From contig NZ_VDMB01000024.1 in the NCBI RefSeq assembly GCF_006175995.1, forward strand, positions 1-50,709: a stretch of 50,709 nt of DNA, in the 5' to 3' direction. This document shows positions 1-8,466 of the stretch, in pieces. A program made the position numbers and the translations under genes. Every line of letters begins with the position of its first letter. Within the stretch, counting starts at the first letter, position 1. The notes under the pieces are model-generated. The model was not told where the DNA came from. It searched no databases and saw only the letters and a list, made by a program, of their open reading frames with translations. The DNA comes from Desulfobotulus mexicanus (GTDB lineage Bacteria; Desulfobacterota; Desulfobacteria; Desulfobacterales; ASO4-4).

Positions 1-243
1 TGCAGCGGTACTCAAAGTGACAGGATTAAACATCCTGAGGGCAACTGCGTTCAGAAATCGCCTCAAAAGGGTAAAAAGGGGAGGTGAGGGGGCAAACACC
101 CTTAAATTTGCCCTTCATAAGGTTGTCAAAGAGCGCATTTTACATCTACCAGACTCGATTCATCAATTTGTAAGGATATTTTTGTCCCGGAACAATCTTT
201 TCAACTTTTCCTCACAAAATATGGCTTGAGACTTTTTGCGAGT
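1..243 (+). mobile_element. Insertion sequence, right end (partial, runs off window)
   Basis: The end of an insertion sequence whose body lies outside the window. It holds the 3' end of a transposase reading frame (stop at 227-229) and closes with tttttgcgagt at 233-243. The reverse complement of that 11-mer, actcgcaaaaa, opens the second element at 50469, just upstream of another transposase start, so the pair is read as the two terminal inverted repeats of one element type. Right of 243 the sequence is recognisably a symporter gene on the other strand, which marks the junction. The family (DDE transposase, IS1182-like or IS4-like) is a judgement from remembered sequence patterns, not a search. 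Confidence 0.6.
2..229 (+). CDS. Transposase, C-terminal fragment (partial)
   Basis: The frame is open from base 2 to a TGA at 227-229 and reads AAVLKVTGLNILRATAFRNR followed by a basic, poorly conserved tail of about 55 residues. The pattern 'LK-x-x-GLNI-x-RATA-x-R' is typical of the last conserved block of DDE transposases whose N-terminus begins like the partial gene at 50594. The upstream catalytic part is outside the window. The gene ends only 14 bp before the proposed terminal inverted repeat, as expected for an insertion sequence. The assignment rests on a short motif and on the matching inverted repeats; it could also be a decayed copy. Confidence 0.5.
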   Translation, partial: AAVLKVTGLNILRATAFRNRLKRVKRGGEGANTLKFALHKVVKERILHLPDSIHQFVRIFLSRNNLFNFSSQNMA

Positions 244-628
244 GCATCATGGATGCAAAAAGTTTCAGGCCGGGGCTATTATAACGCTTATCAAAAAATT
301 CAGCCATAGTCTGCACATCATAGGTGACGGACATCTTCTTGATGGCCCTTCCCATGATCATCCAGACACCTAAAACTCCCACAAATGCATTACCAAAGGC
401 AATCCAGAGTCCGGAAACCCCGAAATTCCAACCCACACTTCCGGCAAATCCAATGAACAAAACAGCAGAAAAATAAGCCGTTGCATAGGTAAAAGCACTC
501 ATCCACGGGCCGATATTGCCACCGCCCAGAAAAAAATCCGCAAAAGAGCGTGTTCTGCGCAAACCGGCAAAACCAGCCCACAGAATCACTGCAAAATACA
601 AGACTACCACAAGGGTTTTAATGAGCAT
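212..628 (-). pseudogene. Sodium:solute symporter (SSS family), cut by an insertion sequence
   Basis: About 128 residues of a sodium:solute symporter N-terminus are present against roughly 500 in the family. ATG 628 is chosen because AAGGATTTGAG precedes it; a GTG at 655 is an upstream alternative. Visible are the first hydrophobic helix (LIKTLVVVLYFAVILWAGF), the R-x-F-x-DFFLGGG block, a second membrane stretch ending in GFAG, and the 'DVQTMAEFFDKRYNS' loop that follows TM3 in this family. Homology stops after GLKLFASMM at about position 244, where the insertion-sequence end begins; ten further codons read through that end to a TGA at 212-214. The remaining two thirds of the gene must lie beyond the element, outside the window, or be lost. 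A transporter this short cannot work. The substrate cannot be told from the fragment. Confidence 0.75.
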
Positions 629-771
629 CTCAAATCCTTTTTTATCAGACCACACCCATGCCGTGACCGGATCTTTTTTTGATTTTTTTGTTTCAATTCA
701 AAAACTTAAAGCTTCCAATAAACCCATCCAAAATCAAGCATCACCTGACAAATCAAGGCATTCTGAATATC

Positions 772-1809
772 TTAAATCACAGGCGGCAGAATATCCAGAC
801 CCATGGTTTCATCCAGCTTCCACATAATGTTCATATTCTGAATCGCCTGCCCTGAAGCTCCTTTTACAAGGTTGTCTATGGCAGACACCAGAATCAGCAC
901 ACCGGTTTCCGGATCCAGACGCAGGGCAATATCACAATAGTTTGTACCCCTCACAAATGAAAGGTCAGGGAAGCGACCTTCGGGCAGTATCCGGACAAAT
1001 GGCCTGTCTTTATAAGCCTGCTGAAGACATTCTCTTATTTCTGCCTCAGTCCTGTTTTCCTTCAGTTTCAGGTAGCTAGTTGCCAGCATACCCCTTATCG
1101 TGGGCACCAGGTGGGGCACAAAGGTAATGGCAGGTCTCTGCTCAGCAACCCCCTCAATAATGGAGGCAATTTCAGGACGATGCCTGTGGGCTCCTACCTT
1201 ATAAGCCTTAAATCCCTGTGCAATTTCACAATAGTGGGTTGCCAGGGAAACACCTCTGCCTGCACCACTGACACCTGACTTGGCATCACAGACCACATGG
1301 GAAAGATCAACCCATTGCTTCTGAACCAGCGGCAGTAACGGAAGAAGAATACATGTGGGATAGCAGCCCGGGTTCCCCACCAGCCTGGCGCCGCTGATGT
1401 CTTCCTTAAAAAATTCACTCAATCCATATACGGATTCCCCGCACAACTCCGGTGCTCTGTGAGTTTCATAGAAAGTCTCATACTCCACCGGGTCCGAAAA
1501 ACGAAAATCCGCAGAAAGATCCACCACACGACACCCTCCCTCCAGAAGCTCCGGCACCATATTCATAGGCAGCTGATGGGGCAGTGCCATAAAAACAAGA
1601 TCCGCCTCTGCCACAATTTTTTTCACATCATAGTTCTCCAGAGGCAGATCAATGCGCTTATAAAATGGTGGGAAAACATCTGAAAAAAGCTGCCCCGCAT
1701 ACTGCCGGGAAGTCAGCATGGTCATCCTGACCTGAGGATGAGAGCTGAGGATACGCACCAGTTCCGCACCAGCATATCCTGTAGCACCGATAACAGCAAC
1801 GCGGATCAT
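772..1809 (-). CDS. argC: N-acetyl-gamma-glutamyl-phosphate reductase
   Basis: Third step of arginine synthesis: NADPH-dependent reduction of N-acetyl-gamma-glutamyl phosphate to the semialdehyde, in the cytosol. The 345-residue product opens with MIRVAVIGATGYAGAEL, the nucleotide-binding glycine loop, and carries the active-site block GNPGCYPTC with the catalytic Cys, then DAKSGVSGAGR and AHRHRPEI, all standard for ArgC. Length is normal for the family. The start at 1809 is preferred over the more upstream in-frame codon because GGGGGGC lies just before it and homology begins at once. No other arg genes are adjacent. The convergent partner on the left is the broken symporter gene. Confidence 0.95.
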   Translation of the reverse strand: MIRVAVIGATGYAGAELVRILSSHPQVRMTMLTSRQYAGQLFSDVFPPFYKRIDLPLENYDVKKIVAEADLVFMALPHQLPMNMVPELLEGGCRVVDLSADFRFSDPVEYETFYETHRAPELCGESVYGLSEFFKEDISGARLVGNPGCYPTCILLPLLPLVQKQWVDLSHVVCDAKSGVSGAGRGVSLATHYCEIAQGFKAYKVGAHRHRPEIASIIEGVAEQRPAITFVPHLVPTIRGMLATSYLKLKENRTEAEIRECLQQAYKDRPFVRILPEGRFPDLSFVRGTNYCDIALRLDPETGVLILVSAIDNLVKGASGQAIQNMNIMWKLDETMGLDILPPVI

Positions 1810-2061
1810 AAAGCCCCCCATGACGGGTCTGCCCGTCTGAAATCCATTTATTAAACCATTACAAAAAAGGTAAATATCCAAAGCGTACCGTCTTTACCAG
1901 ACCCCCCTTTTATTGGCAAGGGCAAGGGTTTTTTTCCCATGTAGCAAGTGCGCAAATATACAGATACAATATTTATGAAGAAAGGCAACCCGACCTGAAA
2001 ACACATGAATTGGCAGATTTTAATTAATTCACAAATCCCTGTTGCACCGCAATATTTTTTC

Positions 2062-2090
2062 TTGACAAAAAACTCAAGAGACATCATATT
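2062..2090 (+). promoter_or_regulatory. Sigma-70 type promoter for the phasin-like gene set
   Basis: TTGACA at 2062-2067 and CATATT at 2085-2090 are separated by 17 bp, giving a predicted start near 2097 and a leader of about 48 nt before the ATG at 2145. The 335-bp stretch from 1810 to 2144 between divergent argC and this gene set holds no recognisable gene; this promoter is the clearest signal in it. Confidence 0.6.
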
Positions 2091-2144
2091 GTTTTTCAAA
2101 CAATCAGTAACACCAAACCCTAATCTTAATTTAAGGAGCCATCC

Positions 2145-2453
2145 ATGAAAACACTTGAGCCTACAAAATTTGTTCAGCAGATCCTTGACTTCCAGAAAAC
2201 GGCCTTTGACAATACCTTCAATGCCATGATCATGGTTCAGGGTCAGACGGAAAAAATGACTGAAACCTTCCTTACCAAAAACAGCATGATCCCCGAAGAA
2301 GGCCAGAAAATGCTTCAGGAGTGGATGCTGGCCTTCAAAAAAGGCCAGGAAGATTTTAAAAAAACCATGGATGAAAACTTCAAAAAGTTCGAATCCTTTG
2401 TCGCAGAAAACGCAGGAAAAGCAGATAAAAGCACTGGCAAAGCAGCAAAATAG
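2145..2453 (+). CDS. Phasin-like small helical protein
   Basis: A 102-residue protein, predicted to be almost wholly alpha-helical, with no signal peptide or membrane segment. It has the look of a phasin: amphipathic helices rich in Lys, Glu, Gln and Phe (FVQQILDFQKTAFDNTFNAM), a central EGQKMLQEWMLAFKKGQEDF segment, and a Lys/Ala-rich tail. Phasins coat polyhydroxyalkanoate (PHA) granules. The next two genes are similar in style and the third resembles the PhaE synthase subunit, which supports a granule role. Expression should be strong: a good promoter at 2062 and an ideal TTAAGGAGCC ribosome site. The function is inferred from composition and neighbours, not from a diagnostic motif. Confidence 0.6.
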   Translation: MKTLEPTKFVQQILDFQKTAFDNTFNAMIMVQGQTEKMTETFLTKNSMIPEEGQKMLQEWMLAFKKGQEDFKKTMDENFKKFESFVAENAGKADKSTGKAAK

Positions 2454-2502
2454 CCCTTAGCAGACCTGCAGATACGGCAAATATCTCTCTTCCGTTCTCA
2501 CA

Positions 2503-2562
2503 AAGCCTCAATTTTAACTTTCCGGGATCTTAACATGATGTCTCTGGTTAGAATTGGGGCTT
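2503..2562 (+). other. Long mRNA hairpin between two phasin-like genes
   Basis: Bases 2503-2518 pair with 2547-2562 over 16 bp without interruption on the plus-strand RNA if two G-U pairs are allowed (aagcctcaattttaac against gttagaattggggctt). The 28-nt loop is large and no T-run follows, so it is not a standard terminator. It may protect the 3' end of the first message or set the ratio of the two proteins. Confidence 0.5.
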
Positions 2563-2637
2563 GCCGCAACTTGAATGGCAGCGAATCCTGTCCTGATTTA
2601 CTACTCCTGAATTTTTAGTGAAAGGCATTTACTCCCT

Positions 2638-2901
2638 ATGGATCAGAAAGAGTTCACCAAATCAATCCTCACCTATAATAAAGCAGCCTTTGATCAGTTC
2701 ATCGCATCCTCAACCATGGCTCAGGAGCAGATGGAAAAACTGGCTGAGATGCTCCTGCAACAGGAAAACACACCTGAAGAGGGCAAAAAAATGATTGGCG
2801 AGTGGCTGGGGAATGTCCGTCAGGCCAGAAAAGATATCCAGGAATCCCTGAATAATTCCTACCGTCAGATGGAAACCTATCTTCTTTCCCTTATCCCCTG
2901 A
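2638..2901 (+). CDS. Phasin-like small helical protein (second copy)
   Basis: An 87-residue protein that is a diverged relative of the product of the gene at 2145: both share a K-x-F-x-x-x-I-L-x-x-x-K-x-AFD start, an M-x-QGQ/AQEQ-M-E-K-M/L segment, a 'PEEG-K-M-x-x-EW' block and a run of K-x-DF/DI-Q. It is fully helical and soluble, without the Lys/Ala tail of the first copy. The ribosome site (AAAGG, 11 nt from ATG) is weaker than that of its neighbours. The pair looks like a local duplication. A PHA-granule role is inferred from the set, not shown. Confidence 0.6.
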   Translation: MDQKEFTKSILTYNKAAFDQFIASSTMAQEQMEKLAEMLLQQENTPEEGKKMIGEWLGNVRQARKDIQESLNNSYRQMETYLLSLIP

Positions 2902-2927
2902 GCATAGCCCCGGAATAAAGGTAAGTA

Positions 2928-2976
2928 TGGCGAATCTATCTTCTGATTATCCCATGAAAAGCCGATGGATTCGCCA
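2928..2976 (+). other. Short inverted repeat before the PhaE-like gene
   Basis: tggcgaatc (2928-2936) and gattcgcca (2968-2976) form a perfect 9-bp stem with a 31-nt loop in the 115-bp gap between the second and third genes of the set. No T-run follows. It may be an RNA-processing or stability element; it could be chance. Confidence 0.3.
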
Positions 2977-3016
2977 GAGAAAACATGCAAAATCATACCA
3001 ATAGAAGGATTCTTCC

Positions 3017-3562
3017 ATGAGCGCTGCGGATAATAAACAAAGTACTGAATGGTTTCAGTTTCCAGCCTTTGATTTTTCCAGTTTCATTACACCCGGTGTA
3101 TCCTTCAACCCCCTGCAAGAGTGGATGAAGGGTCATAAGTCCATGGACACCTCTTCCATGTGGCCCAATCCAGATCTGATGCCAGATTTTAACAAAGCGG
3201 GCATTGAGTGGTATACCCTTGCCACGGAACAGGTACAGACCGTGTTTGAGGAATACTGGAAAATCATGGGGCTGGTTCCGAAAAACGAATATGATCGCCT
3301 CCTTGAACAGTATAAGGCCATAAAGCAAAAAATAGAGGAAGAACAGAAAAAAAATAAACAGAATGAACAGAACAGCTCCAGACTCAAAGAAACCGAAGAA
3401 GCTCTCAGGGCAGCAGAAACACAGATAAAAACACTGGAAAAAACCGAAGAAGCTCTCAGAGCCGCAGAAGCCCAGATAAAAAATCTGGAAGAGGATTTAA
3501 AGAAAAAGGTACAGCCGGAAGAAAAAAAAGAACCTGCAAAAACCCAGACAGCCAAATCCTGA
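3017..3562 (+). CDS. PHA synthase PhaE-subunit-like protein
   Basis: A 181-residue soluble protein. Residues 1-75 are Trp/Phe/Pro-rich (PLQEWMKGH, MWPNPDLMPDFNKAG), residues 76-110 hold the segment EEYWKIMGLVPKNEYDRLLE, and the rest is coiled coil with an internal repeat (ETEEALRAAETQIKTLEK then TEEALRAAEAQIKNLEE) and a charged tail. The 'GLVP-x-x-E-x-D-x-L' segment followed by coiled coil recalls the C-terminus of PhaE/PhaR, the non-catalytic subunits of class III/IV polyhydroxyalkanoate synthases. Family PhaE proteins are longer at about 300 to 360 residues, so this is a short form or a PhaE-like granule protein. No PhaC is in the window. AAGGATTC precedes the ATG. Confidence 0.55.
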   Translation: MSAADNKQSTEWFQFPAFDFSSFITPGVSFNPLQEWMKGHKSMDTSSMWPNPDLMPDFNKAGIEWYTLATEQVQTVFEEYWKIMGLVPKNEYDRLLEQYKAIKQKIEEEQKKNKQNEQNSSRLKETEEALRAAETQIKTLEKTEEALRAAEAQIKNLEEDLKKKVQPEEKKEPAKTQTAKS

Positions 3563-3813
3563 AACATTGAAGCATCCAAATTTTATAACAGAATACCCTG
3601 CAATTCCTCCGCAGGTCACAACAGACTTGCTTTCATCTTCTGTTTGTCAAGGAGGACGCCAAGATCTGGACAGATTAACAGAACCTGAAAGGAGTGGCCC
3701 CTGCCCTCCTTTCCGCAATCAGGGCTTATGATTTCACCCTTTTTAAACAGACTTTTTCCAGAACAACATGGAAACAGCCTTAACAGCCCGCCTGTCCCAA
3801 ATCACCCTCCCCT

Positions 3814-4551
3814 TCACAAGCCTGCTTTTTTTCGTATAATACCAAGCAGAGCTTCCGCCAGAATGAGGTCTTCAGGACTTGTAACCTTAAGGTTGATCCG
3901 GCTCCCTCGAACAAAAACCACAGAATGCCCCATGGCCGTTACAAGACCCGCATCATCCGTACCCTCCAGCCCTCTTGCCAAAGCTGTTTCATGGGCCCTG
4001 CGCAGGATATCACTCCGAAAAACCTGAGGAGTCTGTACAGCAAAAAGCCCCTGCCGATCCACCATCAACACATTGCCACCGGGAAGTTGCCTTCTAAGGG
4101 TATCCACCACATCAATGACCAGCGTTGCTGCTCCATGGTTTCGGGCAACATCCAGGGTCTCTGAAATATGCCGATACTCCAAAAAAGGACGTACAGCATC
4201 ATGCACCAGTATAAACCCGGCAGAAGCATCCACAGAATTCAGCCCTGAATATACTGAAGCCTGACGGGTGGTACCACCGGCCGCCAGACTGGGCACCCTG
4301 CGAAGCTTCAGATCCGGTAAAATACAATCCCGGACATAAACCATGTCTTCCGAAGGCACCACCAGCACAATACTTTCAACTTCAGGATTCTGATCAAGCA
4401 TCCGCAAACTGTGGCCCATAAGGGGAATGCCTCCAAGGGCAAGATACTGCTTTCGCGTACCTGCTCCCATACGTATACCTGATCCTCCGGCCACCACCAC
4501 AGCAGCCAGACCTCCCTCTGCTTCAGACACACAGCCCCCTTCCCAAGCCAT
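3814..4551 (-). CDS. ispD: 2-C-methyl-D-erythritol 4-phosphate cytidylyltransferase
   Basis: MEP-pathway enzyme that joins methylerythritol 4-phosphate to CMP from CTP. The protein (245 residues) has the nucleotidyltransferase signature AAVVVAGGSGIRMG with K-Q-Y downstream, VHDAVRPF, the DVVDTLRR segment, QTPQVF and GTDDAGLV, in the expected order. The first eight residues do not look conserved: a GTG at 4530, with GGAAGGGGGC directly upstream, may be the true start and would give a 238-residue protein of typical length. No ispF follows within the window; ispH, a later enzyme of the same pathway, lies 36 kb away at 40020. Confidence 0.93.
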   Translation of the reverse strand: MAWEGGCVSEAEGGLAAVVVAGGSGIRMGAGTRKQYLALGGIPLMGHSLRMLDQNPEVESIVLVVPSEDMVYVRDCILPDLKLRRVPSLAAGGTTRQASVYSGLNSVDASAGFILVHDAVRPFLEYRHISETLDVARNHGAATLVIDVVDTLRRQLPGGNVLMVDRQGLFAVQTPQVFRSDILRRAHETALARGLEGTDDAGLVTAMGHSVVFVRGSRINLKVTSPEDLILAEALLGIIRKKAGL

Positions 4552-4653
4552 GGGAATGTTTATTTACCAAAAAAGACATCACATATTTTTTAAATCGGCA
4601 GACAATCTGCCTTGCGGAAAACGGATCTTTCTGCATATACCCAAGGAATTACT

Positions 4654-5976
4654 TCAACGCAGATAAGTCAACTCCTTTGGCAGGGGAATCCCCTTACCCA
4701 TACTGTCTTCTCCGTAATTTACAGCAGCAAGAACCTGAATATCCTTCAAAGCCCGGACATCTCCTTTGAAGCAGACTTCCTGTATGGCTTCTTTTTGTAT
4801 TTTACCACCTGCCCATTGTATATCGAGCACACTGGATGCATCAAAAACAGCATCGCCAACGCATAGATCCACCCGACCACCATAGTGCTGCACAATCTTA
4901 GCTACCATAAGGCTGGGACGGCTGTGGAAGCCGAGCTTCACAGGGATACCCACAGTTATGCTCCCCTGCTCCACATACTCATTCAAAAGCTCTTTAGCCA
5001 GTTGTGTCCCTGAACTGAGGTAGTGATTCACATAGAAAAGAGCATAATTTACCGTCCTGTCCAGAAGAATTTCCGGATCCACATAATCACAAAGTACTTC
5101 CTGAACTTTTTTATAAGAATCCTTAAATCCACGTACCCTCAGATGGCGCTCATAGTAATGCAACATACGGCTGACAATCTGAAGCAGATGAAAAGAAACG
5201 GAAAAATGAGACCGCAGCTGTTTCAATCTACGGTTTCCGAAACGATACCCACCATGGATCACATAGGTATCAAAGGAGGACTGAAGATTATGAACCAGAA
5301 CCTGAAATCGGCGGATTTCCGCTTCATTAACCTTGGCGGGCACCAGCTCCAGCATTTCCGCATAGGGATAAGGCTCATAGAAACCAAACTGATCAAAATC
5401 CTTTGCAGTTGCAATGAGTTCGCTTGCAATTTTTACAATATAGTGCCCCTGAAAAGGAACCGCATCCTCATCATCATCAATATTATGTTCCAGCACTTCT
5501 GAGGTAATGACGCCCGGAAAATCCTGGGGTTCAAAGGCCGAGGCTGGAAGCGGTATCCCAAGGGTTGCGGCTTCTTCCAGAATAACAGGAGCCACCCGAA
5601 TCAGAACACTGTTCAAAAATTCCAGTGTCTTTTCTCCTTCCTTACGAAATGTCGCAACATCTTCCAGCCCATAATATTCAAGGCGATTAAGGATATGCTG
5701 CTGCGCATAACAGCCCAGACTGATATGCCGCACCGTAGCTGCCAACTCTCTGTAAAAATACCAGCCTCTGTTATTTTTTGCCCCATGAAAATCCAGAAAA
5801 TCTTCCAGCAGATGGGAAGTGGAGATCAGTTTGGAATACATGCGTTTTGTAAAATAATGCCGTGGCTCCAGAAAGCGAGTGATATAGATACAGCACTTCA
5901 GATAATCTTCTGAATAAATTTTTACTTTTTCAGAAAAAGTTATCTTGCAGGTCAGTTCTTCCACATTCCCCCCCAT
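4654..5976 (-). CDS. Helical protein with C-terminal HPr-like phosphocarrier domain
   Basis: A 440-residue soluble protein. Residues 1 to about 335 are predicted helical, rich in Tyr, His and Leu, and match no domain I recognise. Residues about 340-425 look like HPr, the phosphocarrier of the phosphotransferase system: GIPVKLGFHSRPSLMVAKIV corresponds to the HPr block around the phosphorylated His, and His351 is kept, as is the following Arg-Pro. The region where HPr has its regulatory Ser46 reads FDASSVLDIQW. HPr itself is about 88 residues, so this is a fusion. No enzyme I, HPr kinase or sugar permease is in the window, so the phosphate donor is unknown. The gene lies between rnpB and ispD on the same strand. 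The ATG at 5976 has a weak ribosome site; an in-frame GTG at 5964 follows GGGGGGAA. Confidence 0.7.
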   Translation of the reverse strand: MGGNVEELTCKITFSEKVKIYSEDYLKCCIYITRFLEPRHYFTKRMYSKLISTSHLLEDFLDFHGAKNNRGWYFYRELAATVRHISLGCYAQQHILNRLEYYGLEDVATFRKEGEKTLEFLNSVLIRVAPVILEEAATLGIPLPASAFEPQDFPGVITSEVLEHNIDDDEDAVPFQGHYIVKIASELIATAKDFDQFGFYEPYPYAEMLELVPAKVNEAEIRRFQVLVHNLQSSFDTYVIHGGYRFGNRRLKQLRSHFSVSFHLLQIVSRMLHYYERHLRVRGFKDSYKKVQEVLCDYVDPEILLDRTVNYALFYVNHYLSSGTQLAKELLNEYVEQGSITVGIPVKLGFHSRPSLMVAKIVQHYGGRVDLCVGDAVFDASSVLDIQWAGGKIQKEAIQEVCFKGDVRALKDIQVLAAVNYGEDSMGKGIPLPKELTYLR

Positions 5977-6028
5977 TGGTGCTGATTCGGTTCAGTTTAA
6001 AAAAAATTTTTCTCACCGACCACCAAAC

Positions 6029-6069
6029 ATAACCGCCAGGACCTCAAAAAAAAGATCACTGGCGGTTAT
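6029..6069 (-). terminator. Hairpin at the 3' end of rnpB
   Basis: ataaccgccag (6029-6039) and ctggcggttat (6059-6069) form a perfect 11-bp stem immediately after the RNase P RNA on the minus strand. T-rich sequence lies further downstream (6000-6012) rather than directly at the stem, so it may act as a terminator or as a 3' processing barrier. Confidence 0.55.
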
Positions 6070-6072
6070 AGT

Positions 6073-6463
<391 letters not shown>

Positions 6464-6470
6464 TTTAACC

Positions 6471-6499
6471 AGTATAAGCTTCTTTTCCATAAAAGTCCA
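6471..6499 (-). promoter_or_regulatory. Promoter of rnpB
   Basis: On the minus strand TGGACT (6494-6499) and TATACT (6471-6476) are spaced by 17 bp. The predicted start, 6 to 7 nt downstream, coincides with the first base of the P1 helix of RNase P RNA. The promoter lies in the 73-bp gap after the zinc-ribbon gene. Confidence 0.6.
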
Positions 6500-6536
6500 T
6501 CATGGAAAATCACCAGTGCTCCCATAAAAACACTAT

Positions 6537-7256
6537 TCAGACACCATTCCAGTACACAATACGGTTACAACGCGGACAGTGACGGATTTCATTACACCTT
6601 TGAAGCTCAATACAAAACTGGGGTGGCAGGGTCATAAAACACCCTTTGCATATACTGGAGCTTACACATGCGACACCGACACCTCCCCCCAGACTGACCG
6701 CCTTTTCAAAACGTTTCAGCAGGCGAAGAGAAGCCTTTTGCCCCAGATTCAAGTGTTCCTTTTCCAGCTCTGCCAGGGCTGCCACTTCCCTGGAACAGGA
6801 AGCCATCAGTTCAGCCTTCTGCTCTTCCACACGCAGAGCCTCCGCATCCACCCTTGCCTGAATATCTGCAAGTTCCGCTTCCATGGCACTGATCTGATCA
6901 ATCAGCCCCACCATGGCTTCCTGCATACGACCATTGGCCTTTCGGTTATCATCCATTTCCCGCAACAGCACCTGATAATCCCGGTTATTGGTAACGGTTC
7001 TAAGCGTCTGCTCACTCTTTTTCAAGCGGTCTTCATTATAGCGAAGATCGTCTTCAAATCCTTCATACTGTTTACGCAAACTGGCCAAAGCTTCACTTTT
7101 TTCATCAAGCGCAGAACGCTCACGGTCGAGAACCTCTTCCAGCCGGGATTGTTGCTGCTCAACACCCTGAATGGTCACCCGCAGCTCGCTGGCACGGGTC
7201 TCCGTCTCCTGGAGACGAATCAGAATATCCAGTTCTTCTCTAACCGATGGATTCAT
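6537..7256 (-). CDS. Coiled-coil protein with C4-type zinc ribbon
   Basis: A 239-residue protein: residues 1 to about 185 are continuous coiled coil with heptads rich in Glu, Arg, Gln and Leu, including the conserved hairpin segment VTNNRDYQVLLREMD, followed by a zinc ribbon with Cys203, Cys206, Cys227 and Cys230. This is the family of Helicobacter HP0958 and Chlamydia CT398, whose members act as adaptors or chaperones for RpoN, flagellar or secretion partners; the role in this organism is not settled. Its position between a Nif3-family gene and rnpB on one strand recurs in Desulfobacterota as far as I recall. The ATG at 7256 fits the start of the coiled coil. Confidence 0.85.
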   Translation of the reverse strand: MNPSVREELDILIRLQETETRASELRVTIQGVEQQQSRLEEVLDRERSALDEKSEALASLRKQYEGFEDDLRYNEDRLKKSEQTLRTVTNNRDYQVLLREMDDNRKANGRMQEAMVGLIDQISAMEAELADIQARVDAEALRVEEQKAELMASCSREVAALAELEKEHLNLGQKASLRLLKRFEKAVSLGGGVGVACVSSSICKGCFMTLPPQFCIELQRCNEIRHCPRCNRIVYWNGV

Positions 7257-7373
7257 AACGGATCCGTCCTCTGGGCCGATAGTAAAAACTGTCTGTGATC
7301 AGCCCATTCCCACAGACAAATCATTATCATCATCTGTCCATAAACCCGAACAGTACACCAAGGCATTAAAACA

Positions 7374-8408
7374 TTATAAAACAGAAAAAGGATCCTGCTG
7401 TGACACCAAAGGCACAAGGGTAATCTTCTCCCCTTTTTCCTCAAGAACACTTAAAAGACGTTCAAGCATCAGATCCACCATAATCCTTTCCGTGCCAAAG
7501 TGTCCTGCATCCACCAGACAAAGTCCGTGATCCAGCGCATCCATGGCTTCATGGTATTTCACATCTCCGGTAAGCAGAACATCTGCTCCCCGTACAAGGG
7601 CATCATGAATCATTCCGCCTCCGCTCCCCGTACACAGTGCAACACAGCGAATGGACGTTTCAGGGTTTCCCACAACCCGTACATATTTAAGATCAAGATC
7701 CTTTTTCACCTTTTCTGAAAAAGCCGAAAGGCTCATGGACGCCGGAAGAAACCCGGTCCTCCCCAAACCTGCCCCCATATCCCTCTCGCCGGCAGGTACA
7801 GCATCCATCTGTGCATCAGGACAAAGGCTTCTGATCTTTGCCTTAACACCGGAGATTTTATCGGCGCTGACACGACAGCGGGCAATGCTTATTCCGCCCT
7901 CACCTTTCATCCCGTCCCACCACGCAATATCCTGGCCGCCTTCTACAAGAACCCCATGGACCCTTGACTGCAGAAAAGCAGGAACTTTCAAATGAAAAAC
8001 CCAGTCTTTGCCCCTGATACACGGTCCCAGCACCCGGACATCACCAAGGCCTATACGGCTTGCCAGAGCATCATTAAGTCCGCCTGCAACACTGTCAAGA
8101 TTCGTGTGAGCTGCATAAATACTAAGACCATTCCTTACTGCAGCCTCAACTACACGTCCCATCGGCGTATCAAGGACCAGGCTTTTTAAAGGACGAAAAA
8201 AAAGCGGATGATGCACCACAAGAAAATCCACACCTTTTTCAATCGCCTCGGATACAGTCCCGAAAGTGGCATCCAAAGCAACTCCAATGCACCGGACAGA
8301 CTGACAGCGGTCTCCTATCTGAAGGCCTGATGCATCCCAGGATTCTGCAAGATCCAGAGGTGCGACAGAAGCCACAAGGGCCATGCAATCCCCTACGCTG
8401 AGTGACAT
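7374..8408 (-). CDS. Nif3-like dinuclear metal centre protein (YbgI/YqfO family)
   Basis: A 344-residue cytosolic protein of the Nif3 superfamily. Metal ligands are visible in the N-terminal half (VVHHPLFF with His66-His67, and AHTNLD) and the C-terminal half (GDVKYHEAMD and VDAGHFGTE). Between the halves, roughly residues 130-235, is an inserted domain as in the YqfO subgroup, which makes it longer than the about 250 residues of YbgI. Proposed activities in the family include a GTP cyclohydrolase-like hydrolase, but none is firmly established. The ATG at 8408 follows GGGAGG. It heads the minus-strand run with the zinc-ribbon gene 117 bp downstream. Confidence 0.9.
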   Translation of the reverse strand: MSLSVGDCMALVASVAPLDLAESWDASGLQIGDRCQSVRCIGVALDATFGTVSEAIEKGVDFLVVHHPLFFRPLKSLVLDTPMGRVVEAAVRNGLSIYAAHTNLDSVAGGLNDALASRIGLGDVRVLGPCIRGKDWVFHLKVPAFLQSRVHGVLVEGGQDIAWWDGMKGEGGISIARCRVSADKISGVKAKIRSLCPDAQMDAVPAGERDMGAGLGRTGFLPASMSLSAFSEKVKKDLDLKYVRVVGNPETSIRCVALCTGSGGGMIHDALVRGADVLLTGDVKYHEAMDALDHGLCLVDAGHFGTERIMVDLMLERLLSVLEEKGEKITLVPLVSQQDPFSVL

Positions 8409-8429
8409 TTAAAAACCTCCCTTAAAATT

Positions 8430-8466
8430 AAAAGGGCGATGCAGGTATTCCCCGCATCGCCCTTTT
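8430..8466. terminator. Bidirectional rho-independent terminator
   Basis: aaaagggcgatgc (8430-8442) and gcatcgccctttt (8454-8466) form a perfect 13-bp stem with an 11-nt loop, A-rich on the left and T-rich on the right, so it can stop transcripts in either direction. It sits just upstream of the Nif3-family gene and would insulate it from minus-strand transcription coming from the right. Confidence 0.75.
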
